A DNA stretch of 64,000 nucleotides from Primorskyibacter sedentarius (GCF_004342065.1 NZ_SLZU01000002.1:124001-188000), one strand, 5' to 3'; positions 18,919 to 28,502 are shown, numbered from the stretch's first letter. The notes: a model not told the origin generated them from the letters alone. Program-made: numbers and translations.

Positions 18919-20439
18919 ATGACCGCAGCGCGCAGCAAAAGAGCCGGACGTGAACAGCGGCTTGCGAAACGGGCCGCGAAACCGGTCTTTGATCCCTGCC
19001 CGCCCGGACAGCGCGGCGGCGCTTACAAGCCCCTGACCGAAAGCGAAATCCAAACCATCTTTGACACGGCCCTGCGCCTTCTGGAACAGCTTGGCATGGG
19101 CGAAGTTCCTGCCCGGCTGCAGGCGGACCTGCTGGCCGCAGGCGCGACCGAGGACGGTCGGGGCCGACTGCTCTTTCCCTGGGCGATGGTCGAAGCCACG
19201 CTGAAAATGGCGGCAAAAACCTTTTTTCTGCACGGCAAGGATGCCAGCCGTTCGATCGAGGTGGGCGGCGACCGTGTCTATTTCGGCACTGGCGGGGCGG
19301 CGGTGCAGACCCTTGATATGGAGAGCGGTGTCTACCGGCCCTCCACCCTCGCGGATCTGCATGACTTCACGCGATTGCAGGACACACTCGCCAATGTCAG
19401 CTGGTTCACGCGTTGCTGCGTTGCGACGGATGTTCCCGATAACCTCGATCTGGATGTGAACACGGTCTACGCGCTGATCCGCAACACGACAAAACCTGTG
19501 GCCACGTCTTTCACGCTTGCCGCGCATGTCGCCCCGATTATCGAGATGCTGGACATCGCAGCCGGTGGCCCCGGCGAATTTGCGAAACGGCCGTTTCTTG
19601 CGGCGCATATCAGCCCGGTGATCTCTCCGATGCGGTTCGGCGAAGATGCGGTCGACGTGGTGTACGAATGCGTCCGTCACAACATCCCGATGAGCTGCAT
19701 CACCGCGGCGCAGGCGGGCGCGACGGCCCCCGCCACGCTGGCCGGGTTTCTTGCGCAATCGCTGGCTGAAACACTGGCAAGCCTCGTGATGGTCAACGCC
19801 ATCAGCCCGGGCTTTCCGATGATCTTTTCCAACTGGCCCTTTGTCATCGACCTGCGCACGGGTGCCTTTTCCGGCGGCAGCGGCGAGACGGCGGTTCTTA
19901 ACGCCGCATCAGCGCAGATTTCCAACTGGCTGGGCCTGCCTTCGGGCGTCGCCTGCTCCATGTCGGATGCCAAGGCGATCGACGCGCAATACGGCATGGA
20001 AAAGGGCATCACCTCACTGGCGGCGGCGCTTGCGGGCGGCAATATGATCTATGAAAGCTCCGGCATGACAGCCTCGCTTCTGGGCGTCAGCTTCGAGGGC
20101 TTCGTGCTGGATGACGAGATGCATTCCAACACATATCGCGCTTTGCGGGGGATCGAGGTGACCGAAGAGAACCTTGGCTTTGATGCCATATGCGACGCGG
20201 TGCTGGGCGATGGTCATTTCCTTGGCGGCGCGCACACTTTCGCCGCGATGGAGCGGGACTATTTCTACCCCACGCTGGCGGACCGGAACGAGCCGCGCAC
20301 ATGGGCACAGTCCGGTGCGCGGGATGCCTGGGACCTCGCGCGCGACCTTGCAAAGCAGATCCTTGACAGCCATCACCCCACCTACCTGACAGAGGCTCAG
20401 GACAAAGCCATTCGCGAGAAGCTCAACATCCTTCTGTGA
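18919..20439 (+). CDS. MttB-family methyltransferase (non-pyrrolysine)
   Basis: This 506-residue protein belongs to the trimethylamine/glycine betaine methyltransferase MttB superfamily (FPWAMVEATLKMAAKTFFLHG, VYFGTGGAAVQTLD, and the LGGAHTF block near the C-terminus). No in-frame UAG is needed to reach full length, so it lacks the pyrrolysine of the archaeal trimethylamine enzyme. Homologues without pyrrolysine demethylate betaine-type quaternary amines onto a corrinoid protein. No corrinoid protein gene is adjacent, so the methyl acceptor must be encoded elsewhere. GGGAG precedes the ATG at 18919. The substrate is unknown. Confidence 0.88.
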   Translation: MTAARSKRAGREQRLAKRAAKPVFDPCPPGQRGGAYKPLTESEIQTIFDTALRLLEQLGMGEVPARLQADLLAAGATEDGRGRLLFPWAMVEATLKMAAKTFFLHGKDASRSIEVGGDRVYFGTGGAAVQTLDMESGVYRPSTLADLHDFTRLQDTLANVSWFTRCCVATDVPDNLDLDVNTVYALIRNTTKPVATSFTLAAHVAPIIEMLDIAAGGPGEFAKRPFLAAHISPVISPMRFGEDAVDVVYECVRHNIPMSCITAAQAGATAPATLAGFLAQSLAETLASLVMVNAISPGFPMIFSNWPFVIDLRTGAFSGGSGETAVLNAASAQISNWLGLPSGVACSMSDAKAIDAQYGMEKGITSLAAALAGGNMIYESSGMTASLLGVSFEGFVLDDEMHSNTYRALRGIEVTEENLGFDAICDAVLGDGHFLGGAHTFAAMERDYFYPTLADRNEPRTWAQSGARDAWDLARDLAKQILDSHHPTYLTEAQDKAIREKLNILL

Positions 20440-20451
20440 AAACTGCGAAAT

Positions 20452-20490
20452 TGACCCACCGGGCGCATGTCAGGTGACACTGGTGGGTCA
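20452..20490 (+). terminator. hairpin after the MttB gene
   Basis: TGACCCACC (20452-20460) pairs perfectly with GGTGGGTCA (20482-20490), 12 bases after the stop codon. There is no following U tract, so it may end the transcript weakly or protect it from 3' decay. Confidence 0.45.
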
Positions 20491-20600
20491 GGGCAACGGG
20501 CTGCGGGCGTGCGCCTAAACTTTGGGCGCCTGTAAAAATTCGCCTGCGAATGAGGCGATCCACGTTGCAGCCAGTGCCGGATCGCAGCAATGTGGCGGCC

Positions 20601-21407
20601 ATGACACAAGCGCCTCCTCTCATGGTCTTTACCGATCTCGACGGTACTTTGCTTGATCATGACAGTTATCGCTGGGATGCCGCGACACACGCGCTGGATG
20701 CGTTGCGCGCGGTCGGCGCCGCCGTTGTTCTGGCCAGCAGCAAGACCGCGGCAGAGATCATACCCCTTCGCGAAGAGCTGGGCTTTTCCCACTGGCCTGC
20801 AATCGTGGAAAACGGGGCCGGCCTGCTGGCGGCTAGCGAAACCCATGTTGGCCCTACTGCGGATTATGAGCGACTGCGGACGCTCTTGAACAAGGTGCCA
20901 ATGGGGGTCCGAACGGGCTTTCGCGGTTTTGGTGATATGACAGTGGCGGAGGTGGCACAGATCACCGGCCTTGCCACCGATGCCGCCACCCTGGCCAAAC
21001 AGCGCGCCTTTTCAGAGCCGGGGCTTTGGGCAGGCAGTGACGAAGGTCGCCGGCATTTCATCGCCACGCTTGCAGAGATGGGCGTGTCGGCGCGCGAAGG
21101 CGGCCGGTTCCTGACGCTTTCTTTCGGTCAGACAAAAGCCGACCAGATGGCGACAATCATCGATGAATTCCGGCCGGGGCAGACAATGGCCCTTGGCGAT
21201 GCCCCGAATGACGTGGAAATGCTGCAAACCGCAGGGCTCGGCGTCATCGTGGCCAATCCTCACCGCCCGCCGCTGCCGCCGTTGCCCGGCGAAGGGACCG
21301 GGCGCATCATCCGAACCGACCGACCCGGCCCGATTGGCTGGAACTCTGCGGTGCTCAGCGTCGTTGAACGGCTGGGAAAAGACAGGAAAGACAATATTCA
21401 TGGCTGA
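20601..21407 (+). CDS. HAD-superfamily phosphatase, mannosyl/glucosyl-3-phosphoglycerate phosphatase type
   Basis: This 268-residue HAD-IIB enzyme has the nucleophile motif FTDLDGTLLD (Asp12, Asp14), the motif II region VVLASSKTAAEI and motif IV LGDAPNDVEML. The family (YedP/MPGP) dephosphorylates mannosyl- or glucosyl-3-phosphoglycerate to the compatible solute. The ATG at 20601 is chosen because the family begins a few residues before the FTDLDGT motif. It overlaps the next gene, a glucosyl-phosphoglycerate synthase, by 8 bases, which supports the glucosylglycerate role. Confidence 0.85.
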   Translation: MTQAPPLMVFTDLDGTLLDHDSYRWDAATHALDALRAVGAAVVLASSKTAAEIIPLREELGFSHWPAIVENGAGLLAASETHVGPTADYERLRTLLNKVPMGVRTGFRGFGDMTVAEVAQITGLATDAATLAKQRAFSEPGLWAGSDEGRRHFIATLAEMGVSAREGGRFLTLSFGQTKADQMATIIDEFRPGQTMALGDAPNDVEMLQTAGLGVIVANPHRPPLPPLPGEGTGRIIRTDRPGPIGWNSAVLSVVERLGKDRKDNIHG

Positions 21408-22620
21408 TTTTCACCAGAACGGCAACGTCGCGACGATGCACAACCTGCGCACGCGCTCCAGCGAGGACCTGACCTACCAGCTGGAAACCTTCGCCCAGAC
21501 CCGCAAGATCACCCTGATCCTGCCCAGCCTCTATTCCGAACTGGAAGGCGAGGCCCTGCCCCATATCCTGTCAGAGCTTTCGAAAGCCAAATACCTGCAC
21601 AGGATCATCATCGGGCTCGACCGCGCGGATGAGGCGCAATATCGCGAGGCCAAGCAGTTCTTCGGCTGTCTGCCGCAAAACCACATCGTGATCTGGAACG
21701 ACAGCCCGCGGATGCTGGAGCTGGGCGCGCGTCTGGAAACGATGGGTCTGGCCCCGGCAGAGCAAGGCAAGGGCAAGAATGTCTGGTCCTGTCTGGGCTA
21801 TCTTCTGGCCTGCGCCGACAGCGACGTGATGGCCATTCACGACTGCGATATTCTGACCTATGACAGCGACATGCTGGCACGGCTGGTCTTTCCTGTGGTG
21901 AACCCGAACTTCTCTTATCAGGTGTCCAAGGGCTATTATCCGCGCATCGGTGGCGGCAAGCTGAACGGGCGGGTCACGCGGCTTCTGGTCAGCCCGCTGT
22001 TGATTGCGCTCAAGCGCGTCGTGGGCGACCGCGATTACCTCGATTACCTGCGCAGCTTTCGCTACCCGCTATCGGGTGAATTTGCCATGCGCACGGCGAT
22101 CCTGCCGGATCTGCGTATCCCGTCGGACTGGGGGCTGGAAATTGGCGTTCTGTCAGAGGCATGGCGCAACCTTGGCCCGAAATCCGTCTGCCAGGTCGAG
22201 ATTTCGGATGCCTATGACCACAAGCACCAGTCGCTGAGCGAAGAGGACGCCGCCGCCGGGCTGAACCGCATGTCGACGGATATCTGCAAGGCGATCTTCC
22301 GCAAGCTTGCCGCCGACGGGACGATCTTCACGTCCAATATCTTCCGCACGCTGAAGGCCACCTATTACCGTACGGCTCTTGACCTGCTGGAGGCCTATTA
22401 CAACGACGCGAAGATGAACGGCCTGTCCATCGACCGCCACAGTGAGGAACGCTCGATCGAGCTTTTCGCCGAGAACATCATGCGCGCGGGTGCCTCGTTC
22501 ATCGAAAACCCCTATGAGACGCCGTTCATCCCGTCATGGAACCGCGTGCATTCGGCGGACCCGGACTTCTTGAAGGACATGCGAACCGCTGTCGCCGCCG
22601 ATGACGCCGAATTCACCTAG
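21400..22620 (+). CDS. gpgS: glucosyl-3-phosphoglycerate synthase-like glycosyltransferase
   Basis: This 406-residue GT-A-fold glycosyltransferase has a metal-binding DCD motif at residues 148-150 (IHDCDILTYD), the upstream block LILPSLYSELEGEALP, and the later LRIPSDWGLEIGVLSE segment typical of GT81-like synthases. It would join NDP-glucose to 3-phosphoglycerate. The start overlaps the phosphatase gene, and its stop overlaps the stop of the convergent GH13 gene by four bases. The donor sugar (glucose rather than mannose) is inferred from the GH13_18 neighbour. Confidence 0.8.
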   Translation: MADFHQNGNVATMHNLRTRSSEDLTYQLETFAQTRKITLILPSLYSELEGEALPHILSELSKAKYLHRIIIGLDRADEAQYREAKQFFGCLPQNHIVIWNDSPRMLELGARLETMGLAPAEQGKGKNVWSCLGYLLACADSDVMAIHDCDILTYDSDMLARLVFPVVNPNFSYQVSKGYYPRIGGGKLNGRVTRLLVSPLLIALKRVVGDRDYLDYLRSFRYPLSGEFAMRTAILPDLRIPSDWGLEIGVLSEAWRNLGPKSVCQVEISDAYDHKHQSLSEEDAAAGLNRMSTDICKAIFRKLAADGTIFTSNIFRTLKATYYRTALDLLEAYYNDAKMNGLSIDRHSEERSIELFAENIMRAGASFIENPYETPFIPSWNRVHSADPDFLKDMRTAVAADDAEFT

Positions 22621-24359
22621 TTGCTGATCCAGCGGCACTGATAGGGCGCAAGGGTGATTTCCTCGGTGTTGGAATCGAACGCATCGCCGCTGAGCAGATC
22701 TGTCCAATGGGTGTCGTCGATCATGTTGATATCGGCGGTGGAAATCGATACCTCCTCGTCGCTGATATTGTGCAGCGCGAAGATGGACTGATGGCGCTTA
22801 AGGCTCTGCCGCCACAGCCCGAAAACCCGGTCGTCACCGACATTCAGCGTGAACTGTGTCGCATTGGGGTGGAACGCCACTTGCTTCTTCCGTATGTCCA
22901 AGCGCCGGGAAAACGCCGCCATGACCTTTGACTGGTTCGATTGCGGATCTTCCAGCAGGCCGCGCAGGGTCGGGTAATCCCAGTTATGCCGGTTGATTGC
23001 GCGGTTCATGCCGCGCTTTTCGACCTGCGCGTGATCATTGGGCGTGGCCAGCATGGAGTGGATGTAGAAGGCGGGGATACCCTCCAGCGACATCACGATG
23101 GTCTGGGAACACAGGAACCGTTCAAGGTGATAGGCGTCCTCCCCCTTGAACGTGCGGCTCATCGCGTCCCAGAAGGTGGTGTTCAACTCGTAGGGGGACT
23201 GCCCCCCGTCCGGCAGCGTGCGCATCGACACGAGCCCGCCCAGATCCTTCACCGTGTCGATCACCCGGCCGATTTCCTCGGGCGGCAGCACACCCTCGGC
23301 CGGACGCATACCGATGCCATCGTGGCTTGCGGTGAAGTTGAGGTAAGTGCAGCCCAGCGGCGCGGGCGGCATTCCGCGCTGCCAGCGCCTGAGATGCTTC
23401 GACGATCCCGACATCATCGCGTGCAGGATCAGCGGCGGCAGTGGGAAATTGTAGATCGCATGCGCCTCGTCATGGTTGCCGAAATAGCTGAGGTTTTCGG
23501 CCTTGGGCACGTTGGTTTCGGTCAGCAGGACGACCGGCTCTGTCGCGTAATCGCACAGCGTGCGCAGCAGTTTGATCACCGCATGGGTCTGGGGCAGGTG
23601 GATCGACTTGGTCCCCGCCTCTTTCCAAAGGAACGCCACCGCGTCCAGCCGGATGATCCCGACACCATTGTCGATATGCAGGCGTATAATCCGCAGGAAT
23701 TCCAGCAGCACTTCGGGGTTGCGGAAATCCACGTCAATCTGGTCATGGCTGAACGTGCACCACACGTGGCGCGGCCCGTTCACCGTCTCGACCTCCTGCA
23801 AAAGCGGGGTAGTCCGGGGGCGCACCACCTCTGACAGGTCATCCTCGGGCGAGGCTTCGAAGAAGAACCTGTCATAAGGCGCCTGGCCCTGACGATAGGC
23901 GTTGAACCAGTTGCTTTGGCTGGAGACATGGTTCAGCACCAGGTCCGACATCAGCTTGAAGCTACCGGCGATCCGGTTGATATCCGACCATTCGCCAAGC
24001 TGCGGATTGACCGATCGGAAATCCGACACTGCGAACCCATCATCCGACGTGAAGGGAAAGAACGGCAGGATGTGGACGCTGTTCACGGTCCCTTTGAGAT
24101 AGCGCAGCAGGAAGTCGTACAGCAGATCAAGCGGCTTGTGCGCCCCGTCAATCAGCGAGTTCCCATACGTGATAAGAAGCGCGTCTTTTTCAGACCAGCG
24201 CGTGTTGCTGGGATGCTGTCCCCGTTTGCGCCGGGCTTTCCCTTCGGGCCAGAACGCCTCGACGATCTGACTCGACAGGATATCGGCATCGAGGTCCGGA
24301 TAGATTTTCCGCACATGCGTCAGCAGCGTGCGGTTGAAGGAGGATGTTAGCTCGGTCAT
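22617..24359 (-). CDS. GH13_18 phosphorylase, probable glucosylglycerate phosphorylase
   Basis: This 580-residue protein is of the sucrose-phosphorylase subfamily GH13_18. The catalytic triad is visible: nucleophile Asp239 (IIRLDAVAF), acid/base Glu281 (LLTETNVP) and Asp347 (TASHDGIG). Members include sucrose phosphorylase and glucosylglycerate phosphorylase, which split the glycoside with phosphate to glucose-1-phosphate. Genes for the glucosylglycerate route lie directly against it, so glucosylglycerate is the likeliest substrate. The length exceeds classical sucrose phosphorylases (about 490-505) and fits the other branch. It is predicted cytoplasmic. Confidence 0.82.
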   Translation of the reverse strand: MTELTSSFNRTLLTHVRKIYPDLDADILSSQIVEAFWPEGKARRKRGQHPSNTRWSEKDALLITYGNSLIDGAHKPLDLLYDFLLRYLKGTVNSVHILPFFPFTSDDGFAVSDFRSVNPQLGEWSDINRIAGSFKLMSDLVLNHVSSQSNWFNAYRQGQAPYDRFFFEASPEDDLSEVVRPRTTPLLQEVETVNGPRHVWCTFSHDQIDVDFRNPEVLLEFLRIIRLHIDNGVGIIRLDAVAFLWKEAGTKSIHLPQTHAVIKLLRTLCDYATEPVVLLTETNVPKAENLSYFGNHDEAHAIYNFPLPPLILHAMMSGSSKHLRRWQRGMPPAPLGCTYLNFTASHDGIGMRPAEGVLPPEEIGRVIDTVKDLGGLVSMRTLPDGGQSPYELNTTFWDAMSRTFKGEDAYHLERFLCSQTIVMSLEGIPAFYIHSMLATPNDHAQVEKRGMNRAINRHNWDYPTLRGLLEDPQSNQSKVMAAFSRRLDIRKKQVAFHPNATQFTLNVGDDRVFGLWRQSLKRHQSIFALHNISDEEVSISTADINMIDDTHWTDLLSGDAFDSNTEEITLAPYQCRWISN

Positions 24360-24541
24360 GGTCTGCTGGGCCCCGGAATGGTCTCGAACCTGAAAACTGC
24401 CGGAATTTTGACCATCTCACAACCACGACCCCTGAAAATAGTCGCGGATCGGGCCGCGTTGAGACCGCAATCGCCCTCGGAATGGGCAGATGCGCCCGTG
24501 GCGGTTGGCGCGTTTCCCGCATGCCCCGGCACCGGGTTGTG

Positions 24542-25591
24542 TCAGACGCAGGCCTGTCCAGCCTCTCCCCCGATCCGGAGGGAGCTTTCGCCGGACGCCA
24601 AGGCACAATCCTTGGGCAGGCTTAGGAAAATGATCGTTCGGTTCTTGATCCCGTTGCCTCGCAACGTGTCCGCAATCGCTGTCGGCCCGCAGCGCAAGGC
24701 ACGCTGGCCCGGCATCTGCGCATCTGCGACGATCTCCACCTGAATGTGATCGCGCCACGCATGATCCGAAAGGGTGGCCTCGATCCGTCCAGCCTCTGCC
24801 ACGCCCATGTAGATGGCGACCTTGCACCCCGGGCGCAAAGCCGGGAGCCAGTCAGCATCCGCCCCGGCAACCTCTGTTCGGCCGGTCGTCAGGACCAGCG
24901 TGTCGATGGTCCCGCGCTCTGTCAGAAAGCCACCGGTTGCTGCGGCAGCCGCGCTGGCTGCGGTCACGCCCGGCACGATTTCATAGTCGATGCCTGCCAT
25001 GCGGAGCGCGTCTGCTTCCTCGGCGCCGCGCGCGAATACGCCGGGATCGCCGCATTTCAGCCGGACAACGCGCTTGCCCTGCTGCGCCGCCACGACCAGC
25101 GCCTCACTGATGCGAGCTTGTGACCAGGAATGGCGGCCCGGCGCTTTACCGACATAGACAAGCTCTGCCTCGGGTCGCGTCAGGTCCAGCAGCTCCGGAT
25201 CAACCAGACGGTCAAAGAAGACGATATCCGCAGCCTCAAGCCGCCGGACACCACGCAAGGTGATCAGATCCTTTGCCCCCGGTCCCGCCCCGACAAGCGC
25301 AACGGCATGATTGCCGCCGCGGTGGTCTGCCGCCCGACCCGTCGCCAAGCGGTCGCCTTGCAGATCGTTGGTGCCCCCCAGAAAGGCCGAGCGCCACAGC
25401 CCGCCCAAGCCCTGCGGTGCTGAACCGGACCGGGGCTGCGCTGCACCGCGAAACGAGGCGAGGGCACCAGCCCGCGCACCCACGCCCGGTATCGACGGCC
25501 CCAACGCCTCTGTCCGGGCGCACTCACCGCCTGGTGCGAATGCCCGCGTCACAGCGCGCGCCAACATGTTGGGGATCTGAAACAGGGTCAT
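24542..25591 (-). CDS. cobA: uroporphyrinogen-III C-methyltransferase (SUMT) with an N-terminal extension
   Basis: The SUMT domain occupies about residues 96-340: VALVGAGPGAKDLITLRGVRRL, VYVGKAPGRHSW, RLKCGDPGVFARGAEE, PGVTAASAAAAATGG and FLSLPKD. It makes precorrin-2 for sirohaem, the cofactor of the NirB encoded upstream. The ATG at 25591 overlaps the nasA stop (ATGA). Ahead of the domain are about 95 residues rich in glycine, alanine and arginine with no family resemblance. No internal in-frame ATG gives a normal start, so either the extension is real or a non-ATG start is used. Confidence 0.88.
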   Translation of the reverse strand: MTLFQIPNMLARAVTRAFAPGGECARTEALGPSIPGVGARAGALASFRGAAQPRSGSAPQGLGGLWRSAFLGGTNDLQGDRLATGRAADHRGGNHAVALVGAGPGAKDLITLRGVRRLEAADIVFFDRLVDPELLDLTRPEAELVYVGKAPGRHSWSQARISEALVVAAQQGKRVVRLKCGDPGVFARGAEEADALRMAGIDYEIVPGVTAASAAAAATGGFLTERGTIDTLVLTTGRTEVAGADADWLPALRPGCKVAIYMGVAEAGRIEATLSDHAWRDHIQVEIVADAQMPGQRALRCGPTAIADTLRGNGIKNRTIIFLSLPKDCALASGESSLRIGGEAGQACV

Positions 25592-28170
25592 TCGGCTGCC
25601 ACCTTCATCTGTGCTGCTGCGATAAGCCCCGCCAATTCGGACCGGCAAGAGCCGCAATTCGTACCCGCGCAGGTTTGTTCGCCCAGCGCCGCAACCGTTG
25701 TCGCCCCCGAGGCGATGGCGCTGCGCAGCGTGTTCACACCCACATCGTGACAGGCGCAGACGATGGCGCCGGGATCGGGTTGAGACTGGCCCGCCCGCCC
25801 GGACAGTGCCAGCAACACCTCGGCCTCGGTGCCGATCTGGGACACGGCATGCCTGCGCGAAAGCGCCACCGGTTCAGGCCCCGCAAACAAGAGCGCGACA
25901 AGCCTGCCTTCGCGGCGGATCGCCACGCGGGTCAGATGTCTGCGCGGATCATGCATGGAAGCGACCTCGCCATCGGCAATGCCGGTCAGTTGCCGGATCA
26001 TGGCTTCCCAATCGTCCGGGGCGGTCTCGCCCGCAAGCTCTGCCTGCCAGCCCGTCGGCGTCTTGGCGATGGCGGCATAACCCGTCTGCGGCGTCAAAGG
26101 CTCGGCACTGGCTAGAAATCCGTACCAGGCTGCGTCATATCGTTCGACCCTGACAGGCGCGTGCTTGAAGGATGGCTGCCCGGAAACCGGGTCCACGTCA
26201 GCGCGGGTCGCGACGTTCACCCTGCCTGCCGATGTCAGCTGCCCGGTCCAGTGCATAGGTGCGAAAGGTGCGCCTTTTGGCGCGGTCGCGCTGATCCAGA
26301 CGCGCAGGATCGCGTCGCCACCCGACGCCCCGCGCACCCTTGCCAGATCGGCCGGGCGAAGGCCGCACGCTTCGGCATCGGCCGGGTTGATCTCTAGATA
26401 GGGTTCAGCCAGATGCGCGCTAAGCCGGGCGGATTTACCGGTGCGTGTCATCGTGTGCCATTGGTCACGATTTCGCCCGTTATTGAGCATCAGCCCGGTC
26501 GGCACCGCAGCAGTTGCGGCCGGGGTCGCAATCATCCTTGCGCGCCCATCGGGATGAAAGAACGCCCCGTCGCCGAAGAACCGCGTGTCATCCTGCGGCC
26601 ACTGGCGCGGCGCCATGGTTGCATAGTCAATCGCAGCCCATGCGGAAAGGTCCAGATCCTTGCCAAAGCCCTTCGCCGCTTTGGAAAGGGCCACGTATTC
26701 CGCAAAGATTTCGGACGGATCGGCATAGTTGAACGCCTCGCCCCACCCCATTGCCGAGGCCACATCGCAGATGATCCGCCAATCGGGGCGGGCCTGCCCC
26801 GGCGCGGGCAGAAACGCCCGCTGGCGCGAGATGCGCCGTTCGGAATTTGTGACGGTGCCGTCCTTTTCGCCCCATCCGGTTGCAGGCAGCATGACGTCTG
26901 CCAGATCGCCCGTATCCGTCCCCGCCATGATATCGCTGACCGCCACGAACGGGACGTTTTCGATGGCTCTCGCCACATGATCTGCATTCGGCATACTGAC
27001 GGCGGGGTTGGTCGAGATCACCCATAGCGCCTTGATCCGCCCGTCCGCACAGGCATCGAACAGATCAACCGCCTTCAACCCCGGCCTGGTGCAGATCGTG
27101 GGGCTTTGCCAGAAAGCCTGCACCGCTGCGCGATGATCTTCGTTCTCGATGTCCAGGTGGTTCGCCAGCATATTTGCCAGCCCACCGACCTCTCTACCGC
27201 CCATCGCATTGGGCTGGCCGGTCACGGAAAACGGGCCCATGCCCGGCTTGCCGATGCGACCCGTCGCCAGATGACAATTGAGGATCGCGTTCACCTTATC
27301 GGTGCCGATGGAGGATTGGTTCACGCCTTGCGAATAGACCGTGACAACCTTCTCTGTTCCGGCCCAAAGGCTGTAGAATTCTTCAAGCTGCTGCGTGTCC
27401 AGCCCCGTCACCGACAGATCAGTTCGGCGCGCTTCTGTCACGGCATCAAGGCACCCGTTCACATGGTCCTGGACAAATCCCAGATCAATCGCGTCCGTCG
27501 CCGCCAAATGCGCAAGAAGGCCGTTGAACAGGGCCACATCCCCATCCGGAGCGACGCCCAGATGCAGATCGGCCAGATCGCTGGTGGCAGTGCGGCGCGG
27601 GTCGATATTGACCACCCGCATCTCTGGCCGGGCTTGCTTGGCAGCGACGATGCGCTGGTACAGAACCGGGTGGCACCACGCCAGATTGGACCCGACCAGC
27701 ACGATCAGATCGGCCTCTTCCAGATCCTCGTATGTGCCGGGGACGGTGTCGGTGCCAAAGGCGCGCTTGTGGCCGGCAACCGAGGAGGCCATGCATAGCC
27801 GCGAGTTGGTGTCGATATTCGCCGCGCCGATGAAACCCTTCATCAGCTTGTTGGCGACATAGTAATCTTCGGTCAGGGATTGGCCGGAGACATAAAGCGC
27901 CACCGAATCCGGGCCGTGGTCCCGAATGGCCGCGCGGAACGCATCAGCCACGCGGTTGATGGCCGTATCCCAATCGGCAGGTTTGCCGTCGACCCGAGGT
28001 GCCAGTAAGCGACCCTCCAGATCAAGGGTATCGCCCAGCGCCGCCCCTTTGGAACACAGACGCCCCAGATTGGCGGGATGCGCGGGGTCGCCCTTGATGG
28101 TGCCATCCGCGGCCGCCAGAACGCCGCAACCAACGCCGCAATAGGGGCAGGTTGTGCGCGTCAGCGTCAT
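25588..28170 (-). CDS. nasA: assimilatory nitrate reductase catalytic subunit NasA
   Basis: This 860-residue molybdenum bis-MGD enzyme reduces nitrate to nitrite in the cytoplasm. An N-terminal [4Fe-4S] site is formed by Cys8, Cys11, Cys15 and Cys39 (CPYCGVGC...LCSKG). The NTNP-like block TNSRLCMASSVAGHKRAFG follows. The C-terminus adds a BFD-like [2Fe-2S] domain (VCACHDVG ... CAGTNCGSCR, about residues 800-845), a form seen in bacterial Nas enzymes that accept electrons without a separate small subunit. The start overlaps the nirD stop by four bases. Confidence 0.96.
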   Translation of the reverse strand: MTLTRTTCPYCGVGCGVLAAADGTIKGDPAHPANLGRLCSKGAALGDTLDLEGRLLAPRVDGKPADWDTAINRVADAFRAAIRDHGPDSVALYVSGQSLTEDYYVANKLMKGFIGAANIDTNSRLCMASSVAGHKRAFGTDTVPGTYEDLEEADLIVLVGSNLAWCHPVLYQRIVAAKQARPEMRVVNIDPRRTATSDLADLHLGVAPDGDVALFNGLLAHLAATDAIDLGFVQDHVNGCLDAVTEARRTDLSVTGLDTQQLEEFYSLWAGTEKVVTVYSQGVNQSSIGTDKVNAILNCHLATGRIGKPGMGPFSVTGQPNAMGGREVGGLANMLANHLDIENEDHRAAVQAFWQSPTICTRPGLKAVDLFDACADGRIKALWVISTNPAVSMPNADHVARAIENVPFVAVSDIMAGTDTGDLADVMLPATGWGEKDGTVTNSERRISRQRAFLPAPGQARPDWRIICDVASAMGWGEAFNYADPSEIFAEYVALSKAAKGFGKDLDLSAWAAIDYATMAPRQWPQDDTRFFGDGAFFHPDGRARMIATPAATAAVPTGLMLNNGRNRDQWHTMTRTGKSARLSAHLAEPYLEINPADAEACGLRPADLARVRGASGGDAILRVWISATAPKGAPFAPMHWTGQLTSAGRVNVATRADVDPVSGQPSFKHAPVRVERYDAAWYGFLASAEPLTPQTGYAAIAKTPTGWQAELAGETAPDDWEAMIRQLTGIADGEVASMHDPRRHLTRVAIRREGRLVALLFAGPEPVALSRRHAVSQIGTEAEVLLALSGRAGQSQPDPGAIVCACHDVGVNTLRSAIASGATTVAALGEQTCAGTNCGSCRSELAGLIAAAQMKVAAE

Positions 28171-28502
28171 GCGACGGCCCGGGCGCGCAGGAATGTGCCG
28201 TCCAACAGGATGCGACCGTCCTGAACCCGCGCCGGATAGGTTGAAACCTGCCCCTCATCCACACCCATGACGCTGCCTGTCTCAAGCGAGATGGCCCAAT
28301 TGTGCAAGGGGCATGTCACCGCCTTGCCATGCACGATGCCCTCGGACAGTGGCCCCTTCTTGTGCGGGCAGGCGTTATCAAGGGCAAAGACCTCGTCCTC
28401 GGCGGTGCGGAACACGGCGACACAGCCATGCGCCGTCTTGACCACGCGGGCACCGCGCCGCGGCACATCGTTCAACTCGGCAATATCGATCCAGTCGGTC
28501 AT
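28167..28502 (-). CDS. nirD: nitrite reductase small subunit NirD
   Basis: This 111-residue Rieske-fold subunit of the NADH-dependent assimilatory nitrite reductase has both [2Fe-2S] ligand pairs present (ACPHKKGPL and CPLHNW). It is cytoplasmic. The start overlaps the nirB stop and the end overlaps the nasA start, each by four bases. Confidence 0.96.
   Translation of the reverse strand: MTDWIDIAELNDVPRRGARVVKTAHGCVAVFRTAEDEVFALDNACPHKKGPLSEGIVHGKAVTCPLHNWAISLETGSVMGVDEGQVSTYPARVQDGRILLDGTFLRARAVA

Noticed and set aside
18919-20439. Pyrrolysine-containing trimethylamine methyltransferase
   Set aside because: The full-length frame is read without any in-frame UAG, so this belongs to the non-pyrrolysine branch.
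24360-24541. Possible small gene or RNA between the GH13 and cobA genes
   Set aside because: Short frames exist on both strands, but none has a ribosome site or recognisable product, and no stable RNA fold with flanking signals is evident.
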